From IMG/VR virus record IMGVR_UViG_3300034198_017033, positions 141,559-205,558 of that record: a DNA stretch of 64,000 nt, one strand, 5' to 3'. Within the stretch, counting starts at the first letter, position 1; every line of letters starts with the position of its first letter. Below the pieces are notes generated by a model. That model had not been told where the DNA came from, made no database searches, and was given only the letters and a program-made list of their open reading frames with translations. Position numbers and translations under genes: made by a program. Shown here in pieces: positions 40,873 through 50,246 of this stretch. Source of the stretch: a virus.

Positions 40873-41586
40873 ATGATAATAGTAACAACATTATATAATT
40901 GTGAACCATATATTGAACAATGTTTAGCTTCAATAATGGGACAAACGTACACCAATTTTAAATGCTACATAACTGATGATTTATCTACGGACAATTCTAA
41001 AAATGTTGTTAAAGAGATGATTAAGGGTGATGATAGATTTATATTGATTGAAAATACTGAAAAATTATACCAACCTGGTAATTACGACCAAGTAATTAGA
41101 AATAATCCCGATATAGATGATAATGAAGTTGTGGTTGAAATAGATGGTGATGATTGGTTACCAGACGGTAAAACACTTGAAAGAATCAATGAAGTTTATT
41201 CAGATGATAATGTTTGGATAGCGAATGGTAGTTTTAGGTATTCTGATGGAAGTTTAGGTTTTTCAAGTAGACAAAAAAATATTTCAAATCTAAGGTTCGA
41301 AAGATTTACAGCATCACACATAAGAACTTGGAGAGCATTTTTATGGAGAAAAATAAAACAAGAAGACCTTAAAGACGAGGATGGTGTATTTTGGAAAGTT
41401 AGTGGTGACGTTGCTTTCATGTTTCCAATGTTAGAAATGTCTGGTGATGAACACTATGTTTTTATGGATAAAATAAATTACGTTTACAATGGTGAAAATC
41501 CATTAAATGACCACAAAGTTAATATGGACATAGTAAACGTGATAGCTGACAAAATAAGAAGTAAAAAACCTTATGATAAGTTGTAA
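40873..41586 (+). CDS. GT2-type glycosyltransferase
   Basis: 237 residues. IIVTTLYNCEPYIEQCLASIMGQTYTNFKCYITDDLSTDNS is the canonical GT-A nucleotide-binding start, with EIDGDDWLPDG as the D-x-D site. SGDVAFMFPMLEM follows as the catalytic region. The last 14 nt overlap the fucosyltransferase gene in another frame. Confidence 0.85.
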   Translation: MIIVTTLYNCEPYIEQCLASIMGQTYTNFKCYITDDLSTDNSKNVVKEMIKGDDRFILIENTEKLYQPGNYDQVIRNNPDIDDNEVVVEIDGDDWLPDGKTLERINEVYSDDNVWIANGSFRYSDGSLGFSSRQKNISNLRFERFTASHIRTWRAFLWRKIKQEDLKDEDGVFWKVSGDVAFMFPMLEMSGDEHYVFMDKINYVYNGENPLNDHKVNMDIVNVIADKIRSKKPYDKL

Positions 41587-42322
41587 ATTACAAGGAGGAT
41601 TAGGAAATCAAATGTTTCAAATATCAGCTGCGCATGCGTTGGCATTAAGAAACAATGATTTAGCGTGTTTTAATTTATCTACTTGTTACACACCATTACA
41701 AGGGAATGAAGCGAATATGTATTCAGACACTTTGTTTTCTAAGTTATGTAACACTAAAAATTTAAACATTGAAAAAATATACAATGAACCTAAATTTTCT
41801 TTTGATGAAATAAAATATGAAGATAATTTACACTTAAACGGTTATTTTCAGTCTGAAAAATATTTTTCAGATTACAAAAAAGAAATAATCGATTTATTTC
41901 AGTTACCCACAGATAAAATAGAAATACCAATTAACAATTTAACATCAGTGCATGTTAGAAGAGGTGATTATTTAAAGTTACAAAACTATCATAACGTTTT
42001 AAGTGTGGAATATTATTTAACCGCAATGGAAATGTTAGGTGGTAATTTTATTTTTTTCTCAGATGATATGGATTGGGTTAAAGATAACTTCAAAGGTGAT
42101 AACATATTATATTCAAATAACTACGATGAAACCTTAGATATGGCTTTAATGAGTTTATGTGATAATAATATAATAGCCAATAGTAGTTTTAGTTGGTGGG
42201 GAGCTTATTTAAATAAAAATGAAAACAAGAGAGTAATCGCACCAAAAAATTGGTTTGGTTTAACGGGCCCTAAAGATATTCAAGATATCTACCCTAATGA
42301 TTGGATAATACTTGACAAATAA
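41573..42322 (+). CDS. GT11 alpha-fucosyltransferase
   Basis: 249 residues. GGLGNQMFQ (8-16), SVHVRRGDYL (125-134), LSVEYYLTAM, FFSDDMDWVK, and NSSFSWWGAYLN near 202-213 are the conserved motifs of family 11 fucosyltransferases, where the HxRRxDY block binds GDP-fucose. It would transfer L-fucose, typically to galactose in alpha-1,2 linkage. The gene lies 6 kb before gmd and fcl, which make its donor. It is slightly shorter than the bacterial family (about 290). Confidence 0.88.
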   Translation: MISCKLQGGLGNQMFQISAAHALALRNNDLACFNLSTCYTPLQGNEANMYSDTLFSKLCNTKNLNIEKIYNEPKFSFDEIKYEDNLHLNGYFQSEKYFSDYKKEIIDLFQLPTDKIEIPINNLTSVHVRRGDYLKLQNYHNVLSVEYYLTAMEMLGGNFIFFSDDMDWVKDNFKGDNILYSNNYDETLDMALMSLCDNNIIANSSFSWWGAYLNKNENKRVIAPKNWFGLTGPKDIQDIYPNDWIILDK

Positions 42323-42342
42323 ATTTTTTTACGCTATATTTG
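42312..42342 (+). promoter_or_regulatory. Host-type promoter inside the sugar cluster (leaderless)
   Basis: TTG at 42312-42314 and TATATTTG at 42335-42342, exactly 20 nt apart. The predicted transcript start falls at 42346, the A of the next gene's ATG. The TTG lies in the end of the fucosyltransferase coding region. Confidence 0.55.
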
Positions 42343-42345
42343 TCT

Positions 42346-43041
42346 ATGAGTTATTTAAGCATATGTATACCGACATACGAAATGAAAAATATTGGCACGA
42401 TATTTTTAGACCATAGTTTTAATATTTTAAGTAAACAAACTTTTAAAGATTTTGAAGTTGTGATATCAGACCATTCGTCAAACGATGGTATAAAAGAAAT
42501 TTGTGAAAAATATAGTGATTTAATAAAAATAAAATATGTTAAAAATTTAGATAATTTAGGTAGTTCTTCAGCCAACATAAATAACGCTATAAAACACGCA
42601 TCTGGTAAACTAATAAAAGTATTGTTTCAAGATGATTTTTTGTTTAATGAAGATAGCCTAGAAATTACTGTTTCAAATTTTAACATAGAAAAAGACACGT
42701 GGTTAGTGAGTAGATGTGAACATTCAACTGACGGTCAAACATTTATTAGAGATTTTAAACCACATTATAACGATAACATCCATTTAGGGTTGAACACTAT
42801 AAGTTCACCTTCGGTTTTGACGATATTAAATGACAACCCATTATTTTTTGATGAAAAATTGATATGGTTAATGGATTGTGATTATTATAAGAGGTGTTAT
42901 CTAAAATTTGGGTCTCCAAAAATACTTAATGCTGTCACTGTTGTTAATAGAATAGGAGAACATCAAGTCACAAATTCAATAGTGAATCGTGAAATAGAAA
43001 TAAAAGAATTAGAATATATAAAACAAAAATTTAATGATTAA
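42346..43041 (+). CDS. GT2-type glycosyltransferase
   Basis: 231 residues from the ATG at 42346 (an in-frame TTG 6 nt earlier lies within the promoter). YLSICIPTYEMKNIGTIFLDHSFNILSKQTFKDFEVVISDHSSNDG is the GT-A start, with IKVLFQDDFLF as metal site and LIWLMDCDYYKRCY after it. It is probably transcribed from its own leaderless promoter as well as from upstream. Confidence 0.85.
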   Translation: MSYLSICIPTYEMKNIGTIFLDHSFNILSKQTFKDFEVVISDHSSNDGIKEICEKYSDLIKIKYVKNLDNLGSSSANINNAIKHASGKLIKVLFQDDFLFNEDSLEITVSNFNIEKDTWLVSRCEHSTDGQTFIRDFKPHYNDNIHLGLNTISSPSVLTILNDNPLFFDEKLIWLMDCDYYKRCYLKFGSPKILNAVTVVNRIGEHQVTNSIVNREIEIKELEYIKQKFND

Positions 43042-43657
43042 ATTACCAAATATAACCTTAGTTTCGGTTTCTTCAGTTAAAATAGAAGAAACCATTTTTG
43101 CTTTAACTTCTTCAATGACTGGGATTGAATTTGGAGATGTTATATTAATATCTGATGAATGTCCTGAAAACCTACCAAATGGAATTAGGTTTGAAAAATG
43201 TGATAAACTTAAAAATATTGATGAATATAGTAAGTTTATTTTATATGATTTAGCAAAGTACATAAAAACAGATTATGCTATGTTAGTACAATACGATGGT
43301 TATGTTTTAAGACCACATAAATGGATTGATGAGTTTTTAAATTATGATTACATTGGCGCGCCGTGGCCTAAAAATATTCATTTCAATGGAGACCTGAATA
43401 TTAGAGTTGGTAACGGTGGTTTTACTCTAAGAAGTAAAAAGTTAATGAATTGTTTAAACGAACTTAATTTACCATTTACCGATAATGGAACTGGCTTCTA
43501 TAACGAAGATGGTGTTTTATGTAATTATTATCGAAGAGAATTAGAAAACTATGGGGTTAAATTTGCAACACCAGAAATTGCGGCTATGTTCAGTCATGAA
43601 ACAAATTGCGATGAAGATGTTGCCGAACCTTTTGGTTTTCATAAATATAAAAAATAA
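43034..43657 (+). CDS. DUF5672-type glycosyltransferase
   Basis: 207 residues. TDYAMLVQYDGYVLRPHKWIDEFLNYDYIGAPWPKN and NIRVGNGGFTLRSKKLMN are the hallmark blocks of DUF5672, a GT-A-like family in phage and bacterial surface sugar clusters. GFYNEDGVLCNYYRRELE supplies the later acidic residues. Overlaps the previous gene by 8 nt. Confidence 0.8.
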   Translation: MIKLPNITLVSVSSVKIEETIFALTSSMTGIEFGDVILISDECPENLPNGIRFEKCDKLKNIDEYSKFILYDLAKYIKTDYAMLVQYDGYVLRPHKWIDEFLNYDYIGAPWPKNIHFNGDLNIRVGNGGFTLRSKKLMNCLNELNLPFTDNGTGFYNEDGVLCNYYRRELENYGVKFATPEIAAMFSHETNCDEDVAEPFGFHKYKK

Positions 43658-43660
43658 ATT

Positions 43661-44281
43661 ATGAACAAATTAGAAATTAAAAATTTAATTAACAAAGAAA
43701 ACCCTATTATATTTGAAATAGGTTGTGCTGATGGTGGTGACACACTAGAATTTATAAACACTTTTAACGATTTAGAAATTTATTGTTTCGAACCAGAACC
43801 AAAAAACATAAAATTAGTTAAAGAAAGAATCAATTACCCAAAACATCATTTATTTGAAGGTGTTATCTCTGATGTTAATGGTCAATTAACGTTTAATCGT
43901 TCTAGAACTGATAACCCAGATGATTTATCTTACTCTGGAAGTATTAAAAAACCGAAAGAACATTTAAATGAATGGTCTTTTATTAAATTTGACGAACAAA
44001 TTACCGTTGAATCAATTACTTTAGATAAATTCTGTGAAGATAAAAACATTGAATTAATAGATTTTATTTGGGCTGATGTACAAGGAGCTGAAGAAAATTT
44101 AATTTTAGGTGGTTTAAATACTTTAAACGCAAAAGTTAGGTATTTGTATACCGAATATTCAAATAAAGAATATTATGAAGGTCAGTTAAAATTAGAAAAC
44201 CTATTAAATTTAATGGGTGATAATTGGGAGCTAATAAGAGATTTTGGTTCTGACGTATTATTAAAAAATAAAAGTTTATGA
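43661..44281 (+). CDS. FkbM-family methyltransferase
   Basis: 206 residues. IIFEIGCADGGDTLEFINTF (SAM motif I), LEIYCFEPEPKNIKLVKERI (motif II), VESITLDKFCEDKNIELIDFIWADVQGAEENLILGG, the typical FkbM end with D-V-Q-G-x-E. These O-methyltransferases cap sugars, so it may block or modify the terminal residue of the glycan made by the neighbours. It ends by ATGA overlap with the next gene. Confidence 0.85.
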   Translation: MNKLEIKNLINKENPIIFEIGCADGGDTLEFINTFNDLEIYCFEPEPKNIKLVKERINYPKHHLFEGVISDVNGQLTFNRSRTDNPDDLSYSGSIKKPKEHLNEWSFIKFDEQITVESITLDKFCEDKNIELIDFIWADVQGAEENLILGGLNTLNAKVRYLYTEYSNKEYYEGQLKLENLLNLMGDNWELIRDFGSDVLLKNKSL

Positions 44282-45267
44282 TACATATTTTTACTTATGC
44301 ACATAAAAGACCAGATTTTATAAAACTTCAATTTGAGTCTATTAAAAAACATGTTAAAAGTGAATATGAATACGTTGTTTTTAACAACGCAATTGATTCT
44401 ATTGAACAATATAATGAAATCCATAAAATATGTGAAGAACTAAACGTTAAATGTGTTGATATTGTTATTGACCAAAATATTGCATCGTCATTAATAATGG
44501 GTCATATATCAAATAATCAATATAGTAACGCAAACGTCGGAACTTCTTATCCTATTATCTACACATTTAAACATTATTTAACTGATGAACCAAAAATTTG
44601 TATCATAGATTCAGATATGTTTTTTATACAAGATATTAATTTTGAAGAATTAATGGCAGATAAAGACGTTGCTTATATACCACAATATAGAGATAATAAT
44701 AATTTAAAATATATGTGGAACGCTTTAGTTTGTTTAAATTTTGAAAGAAACGAAAAATTAAAAAATTTAGATTGGAATTGTGATTATGTTGGTAAGATAG
44801 GTTTAGATGTCGGTGGAAAAACCAGACATTTTTTAGCTGAAAACCAATTAGACGCTAGTATAATGGAAGAATATTGTATTTACGATTATTTAAATGACGG
44901 GTCTACTAAAAAAATACATTTCATTTTAAATGGGAATATAAACTATAATTTGGTGTTAGACCAAAATAATAATTTATTATCTTTTTCACACATAGGTGGT
45001 GATAAAGTTTTTGACAACAAATCGTTCCCACACGAACCAGATTTTTTAGATTACTCTTCGTATATTTTAAGTAAGGTGAATAAGATTATTGACATATTGG
45101 ACAAATATGGTGTGGATTTACCAAACCCAAAACATATTGGGTTTATTGGTTTTATTGGTAGCGATGATTATTTTGTTGTTCACTATAAATCTGGTTCTAA
45201 TTACTTAGGTTTCACAACTAAAGAGTATAACGACAAAAAAACAAACGAACTTAAAAAAATATTATGA
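44278..45267 (+). CDS. Putative GT-A glycosyltransferase
   Basis: 329 residues. IHIFTYAHKRPDFIKLQFESIKKHVKSEYEYVVFNNAID followed by PKICIIDSDMFFIQDINFEE (D-S-D metal-binding site after a hydrophobic strand) gives a GT-A pattern. No named family is recognised. The C-terminal part is aromatic-rich (IGFIGFIGSDDYFVVHYKSGSNYLGF). ATGA overlap on both sides with neighbours. Confidence 0.65.
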   Translation: MIHIFTYAHKRPDFIKLQFESIKKHVKSEYEYVVFNNAIDSIEQYNEIHKICEELNVKCVDIVIDQNIASSLIMGHISNNQYSNANVGTSYPIIYTFKHYLTDEPKICIIDSDMFFIQDINFEELMADKDVAYIPQYRDNNNLKYMWNALVCLNFERNEKLKNLDWNCDYVGKIGLDVGGKTRHFLAENQLDASIMEEYCIYDYLNDGSTKKIHFILNGNINYNLVLDQNNNLLSFSHIGGDKVFDNKSFPHEPDFLDYSSYILSKVNKIIDILDKYGVDLPNPKHIGFIGFIGSDDYFVVHYKSGSNYLGFTTKEYNDKKTNELKKIL

Positions 45268-46172
45268 TAATTACAGAACTATATGATGGTCAAGGATTAG
45301 GTAATCAATTATGGTGTTACACGGTAACTAGGTTAATAGCTGAAAAAAATGGTTATGATTTTGGTATTATGTCAACTAACAAATTTAAAGGTAAAGAATT
45401 TATTAATTTAGATTTTGGTAAAACGGTTATTAACGGCTCAGGTCCAGAAGGCGGTCCACCAACATCATTACCTGACGGTATAGTAAATTATTACAAAGAA
45501 AATTTAATTAGACATCAAACTAGTGGTTTAGATATTTCACCAAAAGATGATAACTTAATAGCAATACCTGATAACACTAAAATTGATGGTACGATGCAAT
45601 CCTTTGAATATGTTAAGAATGATAGGGATAAAATAGTTAGTTATTTTAAAACATCTTACCCTAGTGAAATTTTAAAATATGATGATAATGTTTGTATTAT
45701 ACATATCAGAGGTGGTGATTTTAGAAATAGTTCCGCTATGTTGTATTCAAGTTATTACACCAATGCAATGAATTATTTTAGAGAAAAAAACAAAGACATT
45801 GTTTTTTATATCGTTACTGATGACATCAACACAGCTAGACAAATATTACCATCAGTTGAAATCATAGGTTCGTCCGTTACTAATTATACAGATGCTAACA
45901 AAGCTTCACATCATTTAGGTGGACCAATATGGTTGGATTATGCAATATTAAACAACGCTAAAAACATAATAATATCAGCATCAAGTTTTAGTTGGTGGCC
46001 AGTTTGGACAAATCAAAATAACCCAAATGTTATAGCACCAAAATATTGGGCTGCACATAAACTTAATGCTGGTTATTGGTCATGCGGTGAATCTTTAGTT
46101 GATAGATGGAATTATATTGATGTTAATGGAGTTGTTAGTGATTATGAAACATGTAAAAAAGAAATACAATGA
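45264..46172 (+). CDS. Second GT11-type fucosyltransferase
   Basis: 302 residues, usual family length. YDGQGLGNQLWCYTVTRL (7-24), VCIIHIRGGDFRNSS, VFYIVTDDINTARQILPSVEI and SASSFSWWPVWTN are the GT11 motifs, with HIRGGD in place of HxRRxD. SFSWW is shared with the protein at 41573-42322, but overall similarity is low, so the two are not a recent duplication. It would use GDP-fucose or a related GDP-sugar. Overlaps its neighbours by 4 nt on both sides. Confidence 0.75.
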   Translation: MIITELYDGQGLGNQLWCYTVTRLIAEKNGYDFGIMSTNKFKGKEFINLDFGKTVINGSGPEGGPPTSLPDGIVNYYKENLIRHQTSGLDISPKDDNLIAIPDNTKIDGTMQSFEYVKNDRDKIVSYFKTSYPSEILKYDDNVCIIHIRGGDFRNSSAMLYSSYYTNAMNYFREKNKDIVFYIVTDDINTARQILPSVEIIGSSVTNYTDANKASHHLGGPIWLDYAILNNAKNIIISASSFSWWPVWTNQNNPNVIAPKYWAAHKLNAGYWSCGESLVDRWNYIDVNGVVSDYETCKKEIQ

Positions 46173-46873
46173 TTACTTTAATTACTACTGTTTACGAAAA
46201 AGATTTTGAACATGTTTTAAATTTTGATGGTTGGTTTTTTAATTATTCTCATGATTTGATTACTAAAAAAATAGTATTAATAAATAATATAGAAAGTTTA
46301 GACAAATTTAATTTGTTAAAAGAAAAATTTGATAAACATTTTGATTTCTATTATACTAACCAATATTTGGATGAGATTAATGAGTGTTTTAACTTAAACA
46401 TCAATCAAAACGAAAAATCATATTATTACTCAGTACAACATTATTGTGGGTTACTTTTAGGTAAAACGAAATATATTTTTTATGTTGGTCCTGATTGTGA
46501 AATTTATTCAGAAGATTTAAGTGGTTTTTTTAAAAAATCAATAAAAACCATTGATAACGACAATGATATAATATCAACCACATTATTTTGGGATAACATA
46601 AAATTCTTACCTGAAACAATAAAACATGAAGAGGCAACAATAGATAAAAAACACGATGATTTTTTTCTATCTAAAATTTTTAGCGACCAAGTTTACTTCA
46701 TATCAAAAAATAAAGGTATGTCGGTCGATTTTACCAACGATAGTCCATTACATAATTTTCCATCATATGGTGTTAATTCGTTTGAATATCGATTAACCAA
46801 TTATTTAATTACCAATAAAAAATATAGGGGTATAATCAAAAACAACTCTTATTATATACATAAATCATTTTAA
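46169..46873 (+). CDS. Putative glycosyltransferase
   Basis: 234 residues. ITLITTVYEKDFEHVLNFDGWFFNY and LLGKTKYIFYVGPDCEIYSEDLSGFF (a P-D-C-E in place of D-x-D) suggest a divergent GT-A fold. DSPLHNFPSYGVNSFEYRL fits a late conserved block. Position in the cluster supports the call, but no family is recognised. Confidence 0.5.
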   Translation: MITLITTVYEKDFEHVLNFDGWFFNYSHDLITKKIVLINNIESLDKFNLLKEKFDKHFDFYYTNQYLDEINECFNLNINQNEKSYYYSVQHYCGLLLGKTKYIFYVGPDCEIYSEDLSGFFKKSIKTIDNDNDIISTTLFWDNIKFLPETIKHEEATIDKKHDDFFLSKIFSDQVYFISKNKGMSVDFTNDSPLHNFPSYGVNSFEYRLTNYLITNKKYRGIIKNNSYYIHKSF

Positions 46874-46874
46874 T

Positions 46875-47714
46875 ATGGCAAAAATTTATGATACATTTAT
46901 TTTTTTTAACGAATTGGATTTGTTAGAAATTAGGCTAAACATACTTAACGATTATGTTGACTATTTCGTTTTAGTTGAAGCGACTAAAACATTTACTGGT
47001 AAAGATAAACCTTTATATTACCTAGAAAATAAAGCTAGATTTGAAAAATTTAATGATAAAATAATCCATATTATAGTTAATGATATGCCAGATTCTTTTG
47101 ATGAATTAATATCTAGAAGTGGTGATGAATTAGATAAATCTATTCATCATGATTGTTTAACTACACCTAATGTACCAAAAAATGAGGTACATTGGTTAAG
47201 AGAATTTTATCAAAAAGAACAAATAAAACAAGGTTTAAGAGAAGCTTCTGACAATGATTTTATTTATGTTTCTGATTTAGATGAAATTTGGTTACCAGAA
47301 ATAAAATTAGATATGGAATCGGGTAAAATATTTAGACTTAACCAAAAAGTCTACACATATTTTTTAAATATTCGTTCTTCTGAATATTGGTTTGGAACCG
47401 TAGCTACAAAATATGTTAATTTAAAAAACTACAGTATTAACCATATAAGAACACCAAACAGAAATGTTTACGAAGAAGTTTTAAACGCTGGTTGGCATTT
47501 TACTTTTCAAGGTGGTGAAACTATGATAAAAAATAAAATAGAATCTTATGGTCACCAAGAATTAAATAGAGAAGATATCAAATCAAGGATATCAAGTAGA
47601 ATGGAAAGCTCTATTGACATTTTCGGTAGAAATCATATATTAACAATTGATAATGACAATCTACCGTTATACATTAAAAATAATTTAGAAAAATATAAAC
47701 ATTTAATAAAATGA
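46875..47714 (+). CDS. GT17-type N-acetylglucosaminyltransferase-like protein
   Basis: 279 residues. KIYDTFIFFNELDLLEIRLNILNDYVDYFVLVEATKTFTGKDKPLYY, HWLREFYQKEQIKQGL and FIYVSDLDEIWLP (D-x-D-E) are the GT17 signatures. Family members transfer GlcNAc in beta-1,4 linkage in eukaryotic N-glycans; bacterial and phage members have unknown acceptors. It ends by ATGA overlap with the next gene. Confidence 0.82.
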   Translation: MAKIYDTFIFFNELDLLEIRLNILNDYVDYFVLVEATKTFTGKDKPLYYLENKARFEKFNDKIIHIIVNDMPDSFDELISRSGDELDKSIHHDCLTTPNVPKNEVHWLREFYQKEQIKQGLREASDNDFIYVSDLDEIWLPEIKLDMESGKIFRLNQKVYTYFLNIRSSEYWFGTVATKYVNLKNYSINHIRTPNRNVYEEVLNAGWHFTFQGGETMIKNKIESYGHQELNREDIKSRISSRMESSIDIFGRNHILTIDNDNLPLYIKNNLEKYKHLIK

Positions 47715-48304
47715 CAAGAACAGAAATAATAAACGGATTAATTGAAAAAAATAAATACACTTCTTATTTAGAGATTGGTGTAAACACACCAGCACAACCT
47801 GGGTATAATTGGGTTGGTGTTAACGTTCCAACTAAACACGGTGTCGACCCAAATGTGGATACAACTTACAAAATGACCTCGGATGACTTTTTTGAAAAAC
47901 ATGTTTCTCAAAAATATGATATTGTTTTTGTTGATGGGTTACATTTACATGAACAAGTTTATAGAGACATAACAAATTCCTTAGAATTTTTAAATGACAA
48001 TGGTGTTATTGTTGTACACGATTGTAATCCAGTTACCGAAATAACTCAAAGAAGAGAGCGCGCGAGTGATGCATGGCATGGTGATGTGTGGAAAGCTATT
48101 GTACAATTAAGAATGGAAAACCCAGAATTGGAAATATTTACCGTAAACACTGATGAAGGTTGTGGTATTATTAAAAAGGGTTCTCAAGAATTATTAAAAA
48201 TTAATGATGGTGAAAATTGTTATGATTATAGTTTTTTAGAAAAAAATAGAGAAAAGGCAATAAATTTAATTTCAATAGAAGCGTTTAAAGAAAAATATTT
48301 ATAA
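47711..48304 (+). CDS. Class I SAM methyltransferase
   Basis: 197 residues. TSYLEIGVNTPAQPGYNWVGVN (motif I-like), GVDPNVDTTYKMTSDDFFE, KYDIVFVDGLHLHEQVYRDITNSLEFLNDNGVIVVHDCNP is the pattern of the Methyltransf_24 group. It is often next to glycan genes. Shares a TAATG stop-start with gmd. Confidence 0.8.
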   Translation: MTRTEIINGLIEKNKYTSYLEIGVNTPAQPGYNWVGVNVPTKHGVDPNVDTTYKMTSDDFFEKHVSQKYDIVFVDGLHLHEQVYRDITNSLEFLNDNGVIVVHDCNPVTEITQRRERASDAWHGDVWKAIVQLRMENPELEIFTVNTDEGCGIIKKGSQELLKINDGENCYDYSFLEKNREKAINLISIEAFKEKYL

Positions 48305-49284
48305 TGAAAAATAAAATAGCTTTAATATTGGGTGCCAATGGACAAGACGCTTCTTATCTTGCTGAATTATTGATAGAAAAGGGGTATGTGGTACATGGTA
48401 CTATTAGAAGAAATTCAGTACCAGAATCTCAAACTACTAGAATACAGCATTTAAGAGACTCAAACCAAATAACATTACATTATATGGATTTAACAGACCC
48501 AATAAGTGTTGAGTCTATTATAAATGAATTAAAACCAGATGAAATTTATCATTTGGCGGCGCAAAGTCATGTCCAAATTAGTTTTGAATTACCAAAGTAT
48601 ACGCTAGATGTTAATTCTGGTGGAACCTTAGCTGTTTTAGAAGCTGTAAGAAAATTTTCACCTAATTCTAAAGTATATCACGCTGCAACTTCTGAGATGT
48701 TCGGAAACCAATCAGACCAAGATTATTTCCAAAGAGAAACCACTAAAATGATTCCAGTATCACCATACGGTTGTAGTAAACTTTACGCTCACAGTCTTTG
48801 CCATAACTATAGAAACTCTTACAATATGTTTATAAGTTCTGGTATCTTATTTAACCACGAGAGCCCTAGAAGAGGGATAAATTTTGTGACTAACAAAGTA
48901 GTACTTGAAGCGGTAAAGATTAAACTAGGGCTCTCTAATGAGCTTGTGCTGGGTAATCTAGATGCTATGAGAGATTGGGGTCACGCTAAAGACTATGTTG
49001 AAGGTATGTGGTTAATGTTACAACAAGAAAAACCAGATGATTATGTATTAGCGACTGGTATGTCAAATAAAGTTAAAGATTTAGTTGAGTATGTTTTTAA
49101 TAAATTAGAATTAGATTCTGAAAAATATGTTAAATCAGATAAAAAATTTGAAAGAGCTGAAGAATTACATTATCTAAGAGGTGACGCAACTAAAGCTAAA
49201 ACTAAATTGGGTTGGCAACCTAAATATACTTTCGAAAGTATGTTAGATGAAATGATAGAATATTGGTTAAATAAATTAAGTTAA
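48304..49284 (+). CDS. gmd: GDP-mannose 4,6-dehydratase
   Basis: 326 residues (bacterial enzymes about 345-375). Rossmann start ALILGANGQDASYLAELL (6-23), RRNSVPESQTTRI, AAQSHVQISFELPKYTLDVN, catalytic ATSEMFG (128-134) and SPYGCSKLYA (Y155, K159), then NHESPRRG and DWGHAKDYVEGMW. It converts GDP-D-mannose to GDP-4-keto-6-deoxymannose. With fcl directly after it (2-nt gap), the pair makes GDP-L-fucose, the donor for the two GT11 genes. All catalytic residues are present. Confidence 0.95.
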   Translation: MKNKIALILGANGQDASYLAELLIEKGYVVHGTIRRNSVPESQTTRIQHLRDSNQITLHYMDLTDPISVESIINELKPDEIYHLAAQSHVQISFELPKYTLDVNSGGTLAVLEAVRKFSPNSKVYHAATSEMFGNQSDQDYFQRETTKMIPVSPYGCSKLYAHSLCHNYRNSYNMFISSGILFNHESPRRGINFVTNKVVLEAVKIKLGLSNELVLGNLDAMRDWGHAKDYVEGMWLMLQQEKPDDYVLATGMSNKVKDLVEYVFNKLELDSEKYVKSDKKFERAEELHYLRGDATKAKTKLGWQPKYTFESMLDEMIEYWLNKLS

Positions 49285-49286
49285 TT

Positions 49287-50222
49287 ATGGGTAGATTATT
49301 AGTAACAGGTTCAAATGGATTAGTTGGCTCACAATTCAAAGGAGATTTAATTGCGATTACATCTAAAGTTTGTGACCTTAGAGATAAAAAACAGACTGAA
49401 GACGTTTTTAATTTTTACACTAATATAGAAACACAAAAAGATTTTGCTGTTGATAAAATTATTCATTGTGCGGCTAAAGTTGGGGGTGTTGGTGGTAACA
49501 TGAAATACAAAGGTGATTTTTTTTACGATAACATCATGATTAATACCAATGTTATTGAAGCAGCTAGAAAATATGGTGTTAAAAAGTTGGTAGCCTTTTT
49601 ATCGACATGTGTGTTTCCTAACGATATTGAATATCCATTAACAGAATCTAAAATTCATTTAGGACCACCACACAATTCAAATGATGCGTATGCTTATTCT
49701 AAAAGAATGTCAGAAGTTCAAATAAGAGCTTATAGAGAACAATATGGTTTAAACTATACTTCGGTAATACCAACAAATATTTATGGTCCTAATGACAATT
49801 TTGACATTGAAAACGGACATGTTATACCTTCTTTGATTCACAAATGTTATTTGGCTAGAGAAAACGGTACCGATTTAAAAATTTGGGGTTCTGGTCAACC
49901 ACTTAGAGAGTTTATATATTCTAAAGATGTCGCTGAATTAACTTTATGGGTTTTAGAAAATTATAACGAATCAGAACCAATCATTTTATCAACTTCAGAA
50001 GAAATTTCAATAAAAGATGTTGTTGGTGTTATCGTAGAAGCTATGAATTTTAAAGGTAATGTTATTTTTGATAAAACAAAACCAGATGGACAATTTAGAA
50101 AACCTAGTGATAACTCAAAGTTAATGAGTTATTTACCAGATTTTAAATTTACACCTTTTGATGTTGGTATAAAAGAAACAGTTGAATGGTTTGAAAAAAA
50201 CTACCCTAACATAAAACAATAA
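49287..50222 (+). CDS. fcl: GDP-L-fucose synthase
   Basis: 311 residues, the normal length. LLVTGSNGLVGSQF (4-17), AAKVGGVGGN (62-71), FLSTCVFPND (104-113 with S106 and C108), HNSNDAYAYSKRMSE (Y135, K139) and PTNIYGPNDNFD are characteristic. It epimerises and reduces the Gmd product to GDP-L-fucose using NADPH. With gmd it forms a complete two-step pathway from GDP-mannose, which the host would have to supply. It is followed by a late-type motif and phoH. Confidence 0.95.
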   Translation: MGRLLVTGSNGLVGSQFKGDLIAITSKVCDLRDKKQTEDVFNFYTNIETQKDFAVDKIIHCAAKVGGVGGNMKYKGDFFYDNIMINTNVIEAARKYGVKKLVAFLSTCVFPNDIEYPLTESKIHLGPPHNSNDAYAYSKRMSEVQIRAYREQYGLNYTSVIPTNIYGPNDNFDIENGHVIPSLIHKCYLARENGTDLKIWGSGQPLREFIYSKDVAELTLWVLENYNESEPIILSTSEEISIKDVVGVIVEAMNFKGNVIFDKTKPDGQFRKPSDNSKLMSYLPDFKFTPFDVGIKETVEWFEKNYPNIKQ

Positions 50223-50242
50223 GATATTTATTAATAAAAAAA
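50223..50242 (+). promoter_or_regulatory. Candidate late promoter motif for phoH
   Basis: GATATTTATTAATAAAAAA ends 5 nt before the phoH ATG at 50247. Close to the recurring set. Confidence 0.5.
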
Positions 50243-50246
50243 GCGT

